From Datnioides undecimradiatus (Eukaryota > Chordata > Actinopteri > Lobotiformes > Datnioididae), in the NCBI GenBank assembly GCA_008933995.1, contig WARS01000012.1:930001-994000 (forward strand): 64,000 nt of DNA, given 5' to 3'. Below the pieces are notes generated by a model that made no database searches, was not told the DNA's origin, and worked only from the letters and a program-made list of their open reading frames with translations. This document shows positions 1 to 17,411 of the stretch, piece by piece. The first letter of the stretch is position 1, and each line of letters begins with the position of its first letter. The position numbers were made by a program, and so were the translations under genes.

Positions 1-770
1 ATTTTCACATCTGTGCACAACTGGGCAGAAGTTGGGTGTGAGTGTTGTTCTGTCAGTTTCACAAATGTAACCTGCTGGCAGGATGCTCAAAAGAAGCTCT
101 CAGCCTCTGTCAGACTGGAAAATCAGCACACTGATACCTGTTTTTGGATGCATGTTAGTCTTTAGGTTGAGACTGACCAGGCGAGAAACCGTGTACATCC
201 CTGAAAAATCAACACGCAAAGAGGTGTAAATCAAAGTTCTAGAAGATGACTTGCTGAAAAGCAGTTTTCTAAAATGGAGGGTTATAAAACATCTTATCAG
301 CAGCAGTAAGTTTCTTTGGACTGCCTGTTGAAGGCCTGCATAGCTGACTGGTTTGCGTTGGTGAGCTGCAGTGCACAGGAATCAAAGAATGTCACGGCTC
401 AGTAAGATGAGAGAAGAAGCACACAGGAAGTGGGTGTGCGGGGCCTTAAACAGCCTTTCTCTGGGCGGAATGGGGCCCACGTCAACTCTAAAAGTCCACC
501 GCTTTGATAAAGAAACACATGGCACCTCTGTGGAAACCCAATTGCTTCGTTAAGATGAAGCATTTGGGTGCAGCCATACTGAGAGATATTAGACATGCTA
601 TCCATGCTCTGTTGGGCCTGTACGTGATAAACATCCTGTTGACAGAATAGCACAGAGTTGGGTTACTTGCTCCAGTAGAAGGTTAAGACGTCAAAGGATT
701 ACTCAGAGATATTTACGATTCGTCTTCGCAGCCACGCCCCTTGAAATGTGCAAAATCTGGAAACCATTTC

Positions 771-792
771 TGGCTGGCTGGCTGGCTGGCTG
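771..792. repeat. (GGCT)n short tandem repeat
   Basis: About five and a half copies of a TGGC/GGCT tetranucleotide lie within the zcchc24 intron. Confidence 0.85.
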
Positions 793-3700
793 CCGCGCTC
801 GCTCCGCTTTAGAAAGATGATGTCAGATTTTATCATGTGTTGCTAATATTTCGGATCCAAAGCAATGATTATGGAGCCGTTGTCATGACAAAATCTTTGG
901 TTGAAGCTGTAACTAATGAACAAACTGCTTTTTGTTCTTGCTAGCTGGAATCTGAGGCATTTTTAGCACCAGACAACTGAAATACGTACGGTTGGTACAC
1001 TTTTGGTGTCGAACTGTGCGCCGGGTTGCAGAAAAATTCATTATTTTCCAAATTTGCATTAAATTCTGCTGAAATTCACCTCACCCCCCACGTTGTTTTG
1101 AGTGAAAAAACATTTTCAGTTTGCAACCAAATGGCTGAATTTGACGCAAGTTTAACACCTTTGACACTTTAACCTGGGGGTCACACCATTGTTTAATGAC
1201 CCCTTGCCAATTAAGTAGCTGCGCACGGTTACTGTAAAGAGAATACACAAGTGACAGTGTGCTGACAGTAAATGCTTGTACGGTGGGAAGAGCCTGGGCT
1301 AAATAAGGAGGGCATTGTTTCTGCAGAAGGGCTGTGGAAGCAGAGGTCAGGAAGTCAGGCTGTATTGTTCGCTCAGCACTGCTTGGCCGCAGTCATCTCT
1401 CTGTCTGTGCAGAGCAGCGGCCGTCAGACACTAGTTTAAAGGGCCAGTGAGCAACTGCCCAGAGATATCTGCATCCAGAAAGTGTTTTTGGAAACAGTGG
1501 GTAGCAAAGGAAGTGGGTGTAAGTCTTTACAGTTACAGCTTAATCATGTTTCAATGGAGGGAAAGAGTCTGCTTTGATAATCACTTTAGACAGTGGAACT
1601 TTTGATAGTTGCATAACAGACAGAAGAAATTCCCTGATTTATATTTGGTCTTTGAAGGCGGAAACAGATATTTTTAGTTCTAAACAGTGTTTTACAGAGT
1701 GATTCAGTGTCCTTAAATCTATTTTGTTGACATTTTATCAAGAAGTCTGGAGTACAAACCCTCAGTAAAACATAATTTGCCAGTGTTACATTGTCAATAT
1801 GACACTGTGAGAAGAGAATTATCCCTTGAATCTGCAGCTCCCCTTCAGCATTACAGAGCTTTACATCAGGGTTTTAGTTCAGTGTCTGTGCAACTTCACT
1901 GTTTTGGTTTATTCATTAAGGTGAAAAAGCCCTATAAGAGCTTCTATATCCTACCTCCACAGCACCAAAGTGCAGACAGACACAGTTAGCATTTAGCATT
2001 AGCATGAAGCATTTAGCCGCTATAGACTTTTCTCTCTGGAGTGGGTAGAGACCAAAAAAAGAGCAAAAAGAGGGGAAACACTTGACCTACATGATTTGAC
2101 CCTCCGACTTTGCAGAAGAAAACATTTTTAAGAAGACATTACTAAACAATTAAATTCAACAAAAAGGACTCCACAGGTCCAGATGAGGCCTGGAAGGAGC
2201 TCTGTTTGCAGCATAATGTAGGTGATCAACACTGACTGAAAAGAAATGTTTAACAAAATGACAATATTCACCTGACAGACTAAATCTGTTTACAGATATA
2301 TCAGTGTATTTTGGATCACTGCTTTGTCATTTTGACGTCAGGAGATGAGTGTTTTGACTGATGTTCGAATGTTTTTCTGGAGATATGCTTGTTCAAACAC
2401 TGATAAAGAAATCAGGACTAGACGCGGAGAGAGTGCCTCAGATCGTAGCCGAACATGTAAACTGGTGAATCTCAAACAAAGCTGTCCACTGTTGCCTTTG
2501 GTCCTTTTGTTTTCACTGCTGATATATGTCTTATCTGCTCTCAGTATGCTGCCTGTTGCTTTTGGCCGGATCATCTGCTGAGAAGGATGAGCAAGATAGA
2601 GGAAACCCAGGAATGTGGGTTAGATAGGGAGTCCCTGATAAACAGTCCCTCAAAGTCAGCTGCTCAAAGCGGATGAATGTATAGGAAAAGAATGCTGCAG
2701 GGGTCAGTTCTTCCATGTTTTAAGGGTTAAAACCACTTTTGTTGTCCTAGATTCGGTCATTTTAGACCACAGTTTTCTTGTTTCAGTGACATGCGGGACA
2801 TGAATGTCTTTCAAAGTTCCACCTTATGTTAAATTAATAAAGTAAGCAGTTAATAAACAAAAATCACATGTAAAATGTATTTATTTATTTGTACTGGAGC
2901 TCAGAATTATATCCTTTTGCCCGACCCGATGTTTTGCCAGCAGAGAGTGAATCACTCTTGCAAAGCAGCTCTCAACTCTAACCGCACCAATAACTGAAAA
3001 TGAGGCTAAAATCAGACTAATCGCTGGCTTGTTAGTGTCCTCCCAGGAGCCTGAGAATCAGTTTGGCAGAGCAACCCACCATCACTAAGTTTAATCCCCA
3101 CGCAGCAGCTCTTGGCTCTCAGAGCTCAGCTGTGTTTTGACCTGGAGCTGGGAATATTTTGCTGTTGCGCTGTGTTGTTTGCCCACCAGCCCACCTGGCC
3201 CCGTCACTCACCCTTTGTGAAACATAACGCCGGTTTACGGCAGACCACGTCGTCAGCTTGACCACAGCTGGAACGAGAGCGGCGCAGTGTGTGAAATAGA
3301 TGCTGTTGCAAAGTACAGTGTTTGTCTTAATGTGTGTGTGGAAATCGTTCTGCTAGTTTAAAGGCTAAATGTTCTGAGCAATAGATGCATGACTGAAAAT
3401 CTGGAAAATAGAAAATCAATCATTTGCTCCTTGGCCTCCGGTTGTTGTTTTTTAATCAAATCATATTTGTTTTGGAGAGACAGACGGTTAATCCATCCAA
3501 TTTTTCAGTTGTGCAAGATTTTCAGAGAGGCTGCGTGGGGGATTATGGCTTCATATACTGTAACTATGATTTAACTGTCATCATAATCCAACAGCACTGT
3601 GCCTGTCAAAGTGATATTGCAGATAACAATGCTGGAGCCATTAGGTCATGAAGTTAAATAAAGGAATAGGTCTGAATTTTATACAGTTATGACAAGGATT

Positions 3701-4464
3701 GTTTTGTTCCCCGGAGTAATTTCAACGAAACTAGCTATGTGATTAATGGCAGATGTGAACGGCCACATAATCCAAGGTCTTAATCACAGTTACGAATGTA
3801 TTCTGCGTTATATTCAAAGTTAATGATCAGGACATTTGTTTTAAACATAATGCAACTGTAAGTATCTGTCAGTGACGTCTTCATGAAGCTTTTTTATCTG
3901 TCCAGCATTCAAAACCCAAAGGTGACCCAACGATATGAAATAAAGTAGAAAATCACACTTTAAAGGACGAAGCAGAGAATATTTGGCATTCCCGTCTCAT
4001 AAATTAGTATTATTGTTAATTATTTATCTAATTTTGTAGTTTCACCTCTCTTCGGGATGCAGATTTAATTGCCTGCAATAAAAAGTCCCCACTGCTCTGA
4101 TACTTTCTCTTTAAAGGAAAGGGAAAGTCATCAGTTTGTTGTTTCAAACCCTCCGGCAGATAATTGATTTCACAAGATAATGAAAAGTAACACTTAAGTC
4201 GACACAGGAGTCTTTAAAACACAGGAGGCCCATTGCTGCGGATTTGGGTCCAGGCAGTAATGTGCTGTTTTGCTTTGGTAACAGCTGGACTTCTCCACGA
4301 TGCTTTGGGGGTCTGATACAAATGAAACCCAGCGAGGGAGAGAGAGCACTGTGGGTTTGTTAGTGTGGAGTAATTGACCACATGGTATCCAGCGGGCTTG
4401 GTGTTGCGGTGTTCTCCAGGATGCAATGTGTCATGGAGGTATGGAAGTGGGGGAGCGAGTGACT

Positions 4465-4483
4465 GAGAGAGAGAGAGAGAGAG
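4465..4483. repeat. (GA)n microsatellite
   Basis: A GA dinucleotide run of 19 bases sits in a purine-rich context inside the zcchc24 intron. Confidence 0.85.
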
Positions 4484-4964
4484 GAGAAGGAGGGGGGAGT
4501 GGGTGAGGATTTGGAGTAGTCCATTGTTTATCCTGATGGTTTCCAGATGATGGCAGGGGGAGGCAGCCAACCTCCTGGGCCTCTCTCACCAGGCTGCAAG
4601 GATCTGGGCCAAGCTTATCTGCTGCAGCCTTAAAAATCTGGCTTTACATCGCTCTGCGCGCTCTGGGGCTGATTTAAGTTACACAGCTGAAGTTATGGCT
4701 TTTGGACGAGACGCGTTGTAATGCACACAATAAATTCATTTAACATCTTTTTATTTGAGAACAAAACGGTTTCTCTCACGTGGTTACAGGCTGCAGAGAT
4801 CTTCTGTCAAATGTGAAGAATCTGTTTTGGGGATGATGTGCTGTTTGTGTGTTATTTGGATTTTTTACTGTGTTTACTTGTGAGAAAAAACAGGGCCAAA
4901 AATGGAAAACTTAAATAAAACACCAACTTTTGCATGATGTTTTAAGTCACGCCCTTAATGTCTT

Positions 4965-5450
4965 TAGTCATGCTAGCAGTGTGGCTTCTGGGATGTCAAC
5001 GCAGGGCCACCACTTTCAGGCTGAAATGTCTCCACAACTATTGGATGGACTGACAATCATGGTCCCCAGAGGGTCTTATTTCAATGACTTTGTTGATTCC
5101 CTGACTTTTTCCTTGTCGTCATGACGTAACCACAACGTTAGCAAGGTTACGTTTTAGATTGAAACATCTCAACAACATTTGGAGAAGAGATTCATGGTCC
5201 CCAAAGGATGTTTAATAAAGACTTTTCACATATCCTGTCAAATATCTCAAGATCCATTGACTGAATTGGTCTGCAGTTTTGTATTCATGGTCTCCAGATG
5301 ATGGATACTGATGATTCTGACTTTTACCTTCTCACGGTGGGCTGTCCAAGCAAATATTGGCTGGACTGGCATGAAATATCTGTCCGGGCATTCATTGTCC
5401 AATTGTAATCACTTTAGTCATCAATCAACTTTTCACGTGGCACCACCATC
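4965..5450. repeat. Degenerate interspersed repeat with internal units
   Basis: The phrase CATGGTCCCCAGAGG appears at 5058-5072 and recurs with a few changes at 5193-5207 and 5286-5300. Each copy follows a phrase of the form 'aaatatctc...catt/tatt...gga' (near 5022, 5160, 5239 and 5370). Unit spacing is about 135 and 93 bases. This internal structure resembles a repeat family that I recall as common in introns of spiny-rayed fishes; the family name is not certain. It has no coding capacity. Confidence 0.55.
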
Positions 5451-7269
5451 GGATCAAAAATGTAAAATAATTCTGTTTTATAACCCAAAAAATGACCTCA
5501 GCTGATGTAGGTACACCACTATAACACACAAGGCACCTTTTTCACTATATACTGTAAATATACAGTTTACACATCAGCTCATATACAAATCCAAATACGT
5601 CACAGATGAGTTCACTATATTAACTCTAGTTTTAATATGTTGGCTGCAACAAAAAGATTGTTTATTTGTGTTAATGTGCAGTAAAACAAGCTTACTTTGA
5701 TCGCTTAATGTTATTTTTTATGCATTTGATGTACTGAGATATATTACAAAGATAAGTAGTAGCAATAAAGGTAATATTGAGTTATTAATCTCAACCTCAT
5801 TGGCCATTATCAATGAGAGTTTTTTAAATGACGCACCTGTCCCACATGTTTTTCTCAGCACGGTTGCACCTCTATGACTGATCGTGAGAAATATTCTTTT
5901 CGGTCATGCACACAGAAGGCTCAATGATGGATTTGTGCATTTGCTCAAACTTTCCCACCTTCCATAAGAGCGTCCATTCACTGTCGGGTCGAAAGTGTGA
6001 TTGTCATTTGTCGGCTGTCAGTGTCACATCTTTGATGGGCTCGGTGGAAAGTCCGGAGTGTGCCGTGCCCTTTGCTGCCCCGTGGGCTCCAGGCTTTAGG
6101 TAGAGTTTGTTTTGCTTGTTCTGCAGAGTGAAAGCTGTTTCCTCCCTCAGGAAGGTGATGCTCTGTCTGCTCTCCCTGTAGGCGCTCGAGAAGGAGGATG
6201 GCCATCAAAAGTGACCTCCCACAGTGCCTCGTGGTGGCTAAATCATGCAAACACAGGCCTCAAAAACACTTCACAGCAGCCTTTACAGTTACAGGCTTGG
6301 CTTAATCATGTTTCGCGAAACAGATGTCGTCCTGGAAATGAATAAAATGATCTGTGAGAAGTTTTGAACCTGACATATGTTCCCGCTGTGAAATCAAAAC
6401 AAGCTTTGACATGCACTCCTCTGGTGGTGCGGATTCAGTCTTAATTTTGACTTGCCCTACTTTTCTGCTGAGGTGCTTCTAATTTAAACCAGTCTTGTCG
6501 AGATGATTTCTTTGTGATGGGTTTAGGATTTTGTCATGTTATACAAGTGCAGAGTTCATCTGGGTTTTATTTCCTCCCTGCTAAGATCTTTGCGCGCTGA
6601 TTGGTGGGCCGGGGCCAGCTGGGAGAGATGACTGAGAGCCTGAGGTATTTGTCCTATAGCAGGGAGGCCTCTCCCATTGGTCCCCCCACAGGCCAGGGGC
6701 CTCCTTTATGGTCCCTCGGGAACACAGCTGGAGGGAGGGAGTTCATTTCTAATGGGAAAGCTGAGACTCCTTCTTTTCTGTCCAACAAATAAATTACACT
6801 TAACCATTACAATACATTCCCAACTTCAATGAAATAAACCATTAAAATGTTTCTGGTTTTCCTCTGCACCAAGCGGAGTCCTCTAAACTTTGACACTGTC
6901 CTTATTCACCTTCAGTTTAGATAAGATAAGAAAAGTTCCTTTGAAATGTAAAGCTAACCTTCCAGGACAGCAAGTATTACTCAAGCATCAAAGCAAATGA
7001 GCTTCCTAACTTTAATTGCCAGACACCATAAATAATCATTTCATTCCTGAGACAAAAACTACTCCATAAACTCGACCACCAACAGGGCCGCTATCGCTTC
7101 CTGTACTAATCGCGCACAGCTTTGAATTGGCCGCCGTCCAAACAAACCAAATAGGTCAGCCGGTCTCTTAACGCTAAAGGTGGTGAGAGGCAAAAGCCAA
7201 ACTGTTTACGAAGCTGCCGAGGTTCACACATTGAGGAATGTCTCATTTAAGTCTTGCAAGTCGAAGTGA

Positions 7270-8199
<930 letters not shown>

Positions 8200-9300
8200 C
8201 ACGCTCCACTGGCCTTATCCACTCCTCCAGAGTTTTATCCTAAAGGGACAGTTATATTTTAATGACTAAAAAAAAAAAAAAGCATGATAATAAACTTTAT
8301 TGTACTGTAATGCATCTAACGGTTTATTCTCATGATATATTCTCTCTGACACTGTGACTCTCAGTATAAGAGGCTCGGTATCTCTCAGCGGAGACGAGTA
8401 CTTTGCATTTGCTGGGTCCTTGCAGCTTTCTCAGTTATCATTATGTGAATATTCATTTGAAGTCTTAACTATGAACCTTAAAGAGTCTTACCAACTGTGA
8501 ATTAAGAAACTTTAGCGCCGTGTCTGTCTTCGCACGTTGGAACAAGTTTCACGAGTGAAGTTTCCAGATGAAGATTCTCTTTTACATGTTTGTATATTCC
8601 AGAAATAACTTAAATGAAACAATGTTTTCTGTATAAAATATGCAACAAGTCTTTACTAAGAGGGATATGCAGTATTAATGTGTATCTGCATTATTGTCAG
8701 TACTGGAGGGTACATGATTTTGGAATATATTTTTAAGCCATTACTTGCTGATTATTACACTTTGTGAAGGAACATATTAGCCAACTAACATTTATCCTTT
8801 ATATGCTACAGTGCCTGTATTTCTGAAAACATATTTTAGGTAGGTTTGTCATTTTAAAGTCTTATAAAACTGTAAAGCGATGCAATATGGTAGAAACATT
8901 TTATTTCCTGGAAAATACAGTTGAACACATCACAGCACAGCTCTGTTTTGGCACGCAGTGCTAAGAAACGCTCACCAAAGTGCTTTTTTTATAATGGATC
9001 ATAGGTTGTAATGTCTCAAATGTAACAAGAGACGAAAAAGGAATAAAAATCTGAATGTACCGAAGATCACAAAGGATCAAACTGAAGGTTGCGTGTGCAC
9101 GTTGCTCCAGGGGCTTTTCGTATTTCAATGAAATCGCGACGATAAACGAATACGGAACAGAAATACCATCGGACTTTTAACTGTTCGAGATGAGCAAGTG
9201 CCATTAAATGTGCCTTAGTGTGTGTGACCCATGATATTGATCCCTTGATCTCTTAATTTCTTTTTTTGTATTAAAATATGTTTAAACATGTGATTCGGTT
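8200..9300 (+). other. zcchc24: zcchc24 3'UTR (end uncertain)
   Basis: AT-rich sequence follows the zcchc24 stop. Candidate polyadenylation signals are AATAAA at 8289-8294 (followed by T-rich sequence), AATAAA at 9042-9047 and ATTAAA at 9270-9275 (followed by a GT-rich stretch). The last would give a 3'UTR of about 1.1 kb. Which signal is used cannot be decided from the sequence. Confidence 0.55.
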
Positions 9301-9769
9301 TCTTGTTTTTTGTACAGCAAAATAAGCACACAGGAGTTCACCCGTGATGCACTGTGGCTTCGGGAGAGCTCACGAAGGGCCGTATAGCTGACAACTGATG
9401 ACTCTCTACAACATTAACTGGTCCAGATGTTCTACATTTTTACCTCCCCACGACAAAAACAACACAACCTGCACTTAATATTTTTCGAGCATCTGGTAAA
9501 ATTTACTTGTGGAAGGCAAAAACCCATCACCATCTCATACACCTCCTACGGCAGAATCTACAGTGCAGTGTAAAGCAAAATAACGCGCGGCAGACCGAGG
9601 GCTGACCCAGTCCCCGGACAGTCCGCAGCAGAATAAATACTTAGCGGAATAAGATCATTAGTCAACTGAGGGCGATGAGGAAAACAGAAAGAGACGGGAA
9701 GAATGACACAAGACTGATCTCATGCCTCAGCTAGTGATAAAGCATTTGCCTAACAACAATAGGACACGC
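9301..9769. other. Gap between convergent zcchc24 and ppif
   Basis: No gene is visible. This short interval separates the latest likely 3' end of zcchc24 on the + strand from the latest likely 3' end of ppif on the - strand. Either transcript could extend through it. Confidence 0.4.
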
Positions 9770-11020
9770 CTTTTACTTTAAAAGGGCTTTATTTCAATAA
9801 AAACGTCCATAAAGTTGCTATGAGCTAGGTTTTCATACAATTTTATCAAATTACAGTGAAAGATGCTGCCAAAAGTGACAGAGCTACAGAAATTGCTGAA
9901 CTTCCCAATACAACTTGATGTTGATTCACTTTCACCGCCCTAATAGCATCGCTACTTTTATCTGAGCTTCATTTCATTCGGGAGGTGGTGGAGACCAAAA
10001 CTGGAGCTTAAAGAGAGTAACCAAAGACTTAACCTGTGACCATTAACCCGATGTTACTCCATCTTACTTACTAGTGGCAAAAGTAAGGAAGTTTTGAAGG
10101 ATTTTAATAATAAACGTCATGCTAACACATGCTAACACATGCTAAAACATGAGGAAAAAAAAAACTAAATATGTACGCATGGAGACGAAATCAACATCGA
10201 CAAATCCCAGTCGGTTAAGTAAACGAGGCCTGCGTGTTCAAAAGGGGGGTAAACGGGGTTAAACAAGACTTTTCCAGTCCCCACGAAAAACAAAACTTTT
10301 AAGCATAAGAACAAATCACTTGGGTTGAAAACACACAAAATGACTCATGCTCCACATGTTTTCATACCTTCAGTCCTTTCATTGTGACACAGTATTTTGC
10401 ATTTGTGCCCTTGGAAACTGTTTTTTTTCTCCCTGTAATGATTTGGGCTTTTTTTTTTTTTTGAAGTCAACCAGATCTTTAAATTTTAGTGTATTTAATT
10501 TAATAAAAAGTGGCTTTGTTGGTTTTCTCTTTGAAGGATGAAGATGTAGTGTTTGTTTCTTATGCATTTTCCCATAGTAAGACAATTATGATAGCTTTAA
10601 TAGATGGCTCCCACATATATTTCACAGTATTAAAAACAGATGGCAAGAACACGGTTTTAGAGAAAAAAAAAGATTTTATTTTTTGCAAATAAGTCCCCTT
10701 TGTTCCAAAACAGTGTCCATGTACGTTCAAATTAATAGCTCTGTCAAATATAATAGAACCCGTCATAGCCCCTAGTTTATATTACAAGTTCACATTTTAG
10801 AGCATGACACGTTCAAGTGCATTCGTTGCTATCTGAAAAAACACAAACAAGTCTGATGTACCCGCAGAAAAACTTAAGAGTGGCTCTGAATTAGAGCGGT
10901 CAGCAAAGCGAGGTAGCGCTCTGTGCCATTAATGAAGCACGAGTCTCTATCACACCGACTCTAACATTGAAATTACAGCAGGAGGTGAAATGACGACTGT
11001 GTCGGCCGCTCGCGAAGAGT
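9770..11020 (-). other. ppif: ppif 3'UTR with two polyA signals
   Basis: Non-coding sequence follows the ppif stop codon. AATAAA occurs on the - strand at 10680-10675 and at 9793-9788; each is followed on that strand by U-rich or GU-rich sequence, as expected for cleavage sites. They would give 3'UTRs of about 0.35 and 1.25 kb. A tandem ATGCTAACAC repeat lies inside the longer form. Confidence 0.55.
10120..10149. repeat. Three tandem copies of a 10-base unit
   Basis: The unit ATGCTAACAC is repeated three times, the last copy with one change, within the putative long 3'UTR of ppif. Confidence 0.8.
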
Positions 11021-14254
<3,234 letters not shown>

Positions 14255-14354
14255 TTCTGAAGAAAGTCCAATGCCGTTCACGTAATTTCGTCTGCTCGGC
14301 CGTCGGCAAAAGTCACGCTAATGTGAGCGACACGAGGAAGTTTTTAGAACACAA

Positions 14355-14395
14355 CCGGAAGTACATTGTCCACGAGCGGTTAAATTCTCGCGAGA
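14355..14395. promoter_or_regulatory. ppif: ppif core promoter: ETS site and TCTCGCGAGA palindrome
   Basis: About 100-140 bases upstream of the ppif ATG lie CCGGAAGT (14355-14362), the consensus ETS/GABPA site, and the perfect palindrome TCTCGCGAGA (14386-14395). Both elements are known from TATA-less CpG promoters of housekeeping genes, and ETS/GABPA sites are frequent in nuclear genes for mitochondrial proteins. Their place next to the first exon supports the chosen start. The transcription start itself is not visible. Confidence 0.7.
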
Positions 14396-14517
14396 TTAAA
14401 CGCGATTCCATGTAATAACATATACAGTCTGTATAAGTTTATATGTCTTGTCATCAGCACAAAATAAGGTTTTTGAAACCTTTAACAAATTGTTGTGTAC
14501 TTAGATTTATCAAAAAC

Positions 14518-14546
14518 ATCTATCTATCTATCTATCTATCTATCTA
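14518..14546. repeat. (ATCT)n microsatellite
   Basis: About seven copies of the tetranucleotide ATCT lie upstream of the ppif promoter. Confidence 0.95.
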
Positions 14547-14885
14547 TGATGAACTTCCACAAAACAATTCCATTGATCTTCCAATCACAACCCCTGGAAC
14601 CCCTGGTTCAGTATCTTGGGACCCTTGGCATGGGCCAGACCTCTTAGATGAGAACCACCGCACTATACAATGGGCACGCTGATAAATTTCCTGAAGGTAC
14701 TTGTGCTTGAGTGCTTTAATATAGTAGTATGTGTATTTTTTACTTAAGTGAAGAATCTGGGATATTCTCTGTGTAGTCATGCAATATTCAAAACAAGCCT
14801 TCCTGTGTTAACTGTGGGTAGTAACAGGCTGCAGTGAAAATCTATATCTGTATGAAATATGTCTACACAATGTGCAAATTGAACA

Positions 14886-14911
14886 ACGCACGCACACACA
14901 CACACACACGC
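14886..14911. repeat. (CA)n-rich tract
   Basis: CA repeats with two CG interruptions lie in the ppif-zmiz1 spacer. Confidence 0.9.
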
Positions 14912-15325
14912 ACTGTTCAACTCAAATATTGTGAGATAATTTACTTTTGCACTTTTGCATCAGTGCTATTTTAGAGTTTGTTAAATATCTTTTATGGGTC
15001 TGTGTGAAACAGTCTGTAAAAGTCTGAGGAGCATAGTAAGATATGAATTTTCCGGTATTTTTAATGTTCCAATTTAACTGCTGAACACCCCTCACTCCCC
15101 ATACATCCCTTTTCCTGGTGTGTTAATTAATGTGGGCCCACATCATTTCCACATAACAGCAGACTGACCTTGAGCTATATTCGTCAGAATCTAATACCCA
15201 TAATTTACACTTTTCCGGTTGAATTAACAGCCTGTAGTGCTCTAGACAGGCCCGAACGTCAGCCTGTGCCACAAGTGCAGAAAAGACAAGACCACAGCGA
15301 CATACAGGTATCATCTGAATACATA

Positions 15326-15331
15326 TTTATT
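15326..15331 (-). terminator. zmiz1: Candidate zmiz1 polyadenylation signal (AATAAA)
   Basis: AATAAA is read on the - strand. GU-rich sequence follows within about 15-40 bases on that strand, as expected for a cleavage and polyadenylation site. Confidence 0.6.
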
Positions 15332-17370
15332 AGATAAATATTAGGTTGTCACATCATCTAACTACATACAGTTCTGCAAGACTAAAAATCACAATTAGTT
15401 CCTTTATTTTCTGACCAGTTTAGAATATGAAATGATTGTACATACAATGTACACAATAGAGACAATGGCCACATTGCATGAATCACCTTAGATTGTATCA
15501 TTTTTCCAACTGCTCATGATATCAAAAAAGTGTACAAACTATGGATTCGGTTACAATCTTCTGGACCCGTCCCTCCCGCCGCCTTCCTCCCACCCCTCTG
15601 AACGATTTTCTTTGTAACCTTGTTTTTTGTTTTTGTTTTTTTTACCTTTTTTTTCAGATTTAGCACCTCAGAGTATGCAGGTGACAGACTAGAACACTTA
15701 GGCTAAATATTACATGTAAAACATAGCTGTCCCAGTTCCCCTAACAAAAGAGGTGAAAGTATATTACAGCGGGGGAACGAAATGCTGAGAGATACCCACA
15801 GACACTAACTAACAAGTTTCATTTTCCATATTCAGCCACTTCCAGTAGAGGGGTTGCAAGCTTTTTATTATTCTGAAGAAACAATGCACATTCCCAGGGA
15901 AAATGAATACATTTCTGTTCACATGTCTCTATATTCATTTACATATATACAGGCATCCTTGGGACGTTGGATCTAGCCTTGCCCTCGACATCCTTTCCAG
16001 GCCAGAATGATAAACGTGCCCTTACTTTCTGTATTTATTTTTTTTTTTTTAATTTTTAAATTTTCCTTTTTTTTTTTTTTAAACAACATCCCCCACAGAA
16101 ATGGCCCGTTATTGTGATTGTGCAACTACAGGTTCTGGGTGCGGCCTTCTACACCGAATTGGCTCACTGGAAAGCGAGAACAAAATCCGAAATGATAACG
16201 ACTTCCAAGGGACTGATGACAAGTTTCACTTCAGAGAGTAAAAAAAAAGAAAAGAAAAATGTGGCAGTGTATTATTACAAGAGGGGTCATTTGATTTGAT
16301 GTCTCTTTGTGACATAAATATGAAACAACATGTCAGCGCGCCGAACTGGAACAAATAATAGTCTTTAAATGACGTTTAAAACAATGTGTACATAAAACCA
16401 AAGGCGGTCGAATCAGCACAATGCTACAGTTGAAAGAAATTGGATTTCTAGCCTTACAGATTAATAAGAAAACCAGTACAAAATAATTTACCAAAAACAA
16501 AAGGGGATAAAAATGTATATGGTCTCCTGCTTTTTTAAAAAAGCCACATTTTCTATAACAAAAATATAAACAATATCATGGATTTCTTTAAAATATGGTT
16601 GTGATATATCTTTAAAATACCACTGTGTATTGACAATTAGCAACAATTATGATATTCACATAGCTCACTAATTACACTGAAAGCCAGCTGATACCACATC
16701 TTTTTAAAACCATTACCGCTCAGTATCACTGATGAAATGCTAACATAAACTCATGAGCAGACGACATTGATCATTTTTCAATCAAGCACATCGGAGCGTG
16801 AGAGAAAATATGCGCGCCAGACTGAGCTTGACATCTGAAAGCTACACAATCACCTCGGTGCTGACGCCGGGAAGGGTGGCCACATAAAAATGGGACGCCG
16901 GTCTGTAAACGACAGGCGGGAGACAGAGTGCACTGGGAGGAAAGTGACTAGAAAGCACGATAACCTGCAGGAAATAGCTTATGAGACATTTGGACTGGCC
17001 TCCTCACGATGAGGGGGCGAGACAGCTGTCGTATGCTGGTTACAAACAAAGTCAGTGGTTAGATGGGAGCTCGGGAGCGTATGCGGTTAGGTTGGACGAC
17101 TAATGATCAAAGGACAAACATTATCAAGATGATACAAAAATATTCACAATGATATTTACAGTACAATAGCATTTCTTAAAAAATAATACATTTGCATACT
17201 GAACAGCACTCTTCTCAAAAAGTGAAATTGAAAACAAATGTGGCAAAAGGTCTGCACCAATACTGCTTAAAAACCACTCCTTTAACAGCAGTGATGGATA
17301 AACCGTATTTGTCCTCCCCCCTATAATCTTTGAAATCAATATTACCTCCCATCGCACTAATAGAAACAGG

Positions 17371-17411
17371 CGCACACACGCGCACACACACGCACACACA
17401 CGCACACACAC
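17371..17411. repeat. (CA)n/CG-interrupted microsatellite in the zmiz1 3'UTR
   Basis: CA dinucleotides are interrupted regularly by CG. On the transcribed strand this is a GU-rich tract that could be bound by CELF-type proteins. Several small shadow ORFs arise from it. Confidence 0.85.

Larger units (their letters stand above)
14400..15309. other. Intergenic spacer between ppif and zmiz1
   Basis: The spacer holds an (ATCT)n tract at 14518-14546 and a CA-rich tract at 14886-14911. No gene is recognised. It separates the zmiz1 3' end from the ppif promoter; both genes are transcribed from the - strand. Confidence 0.7.
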
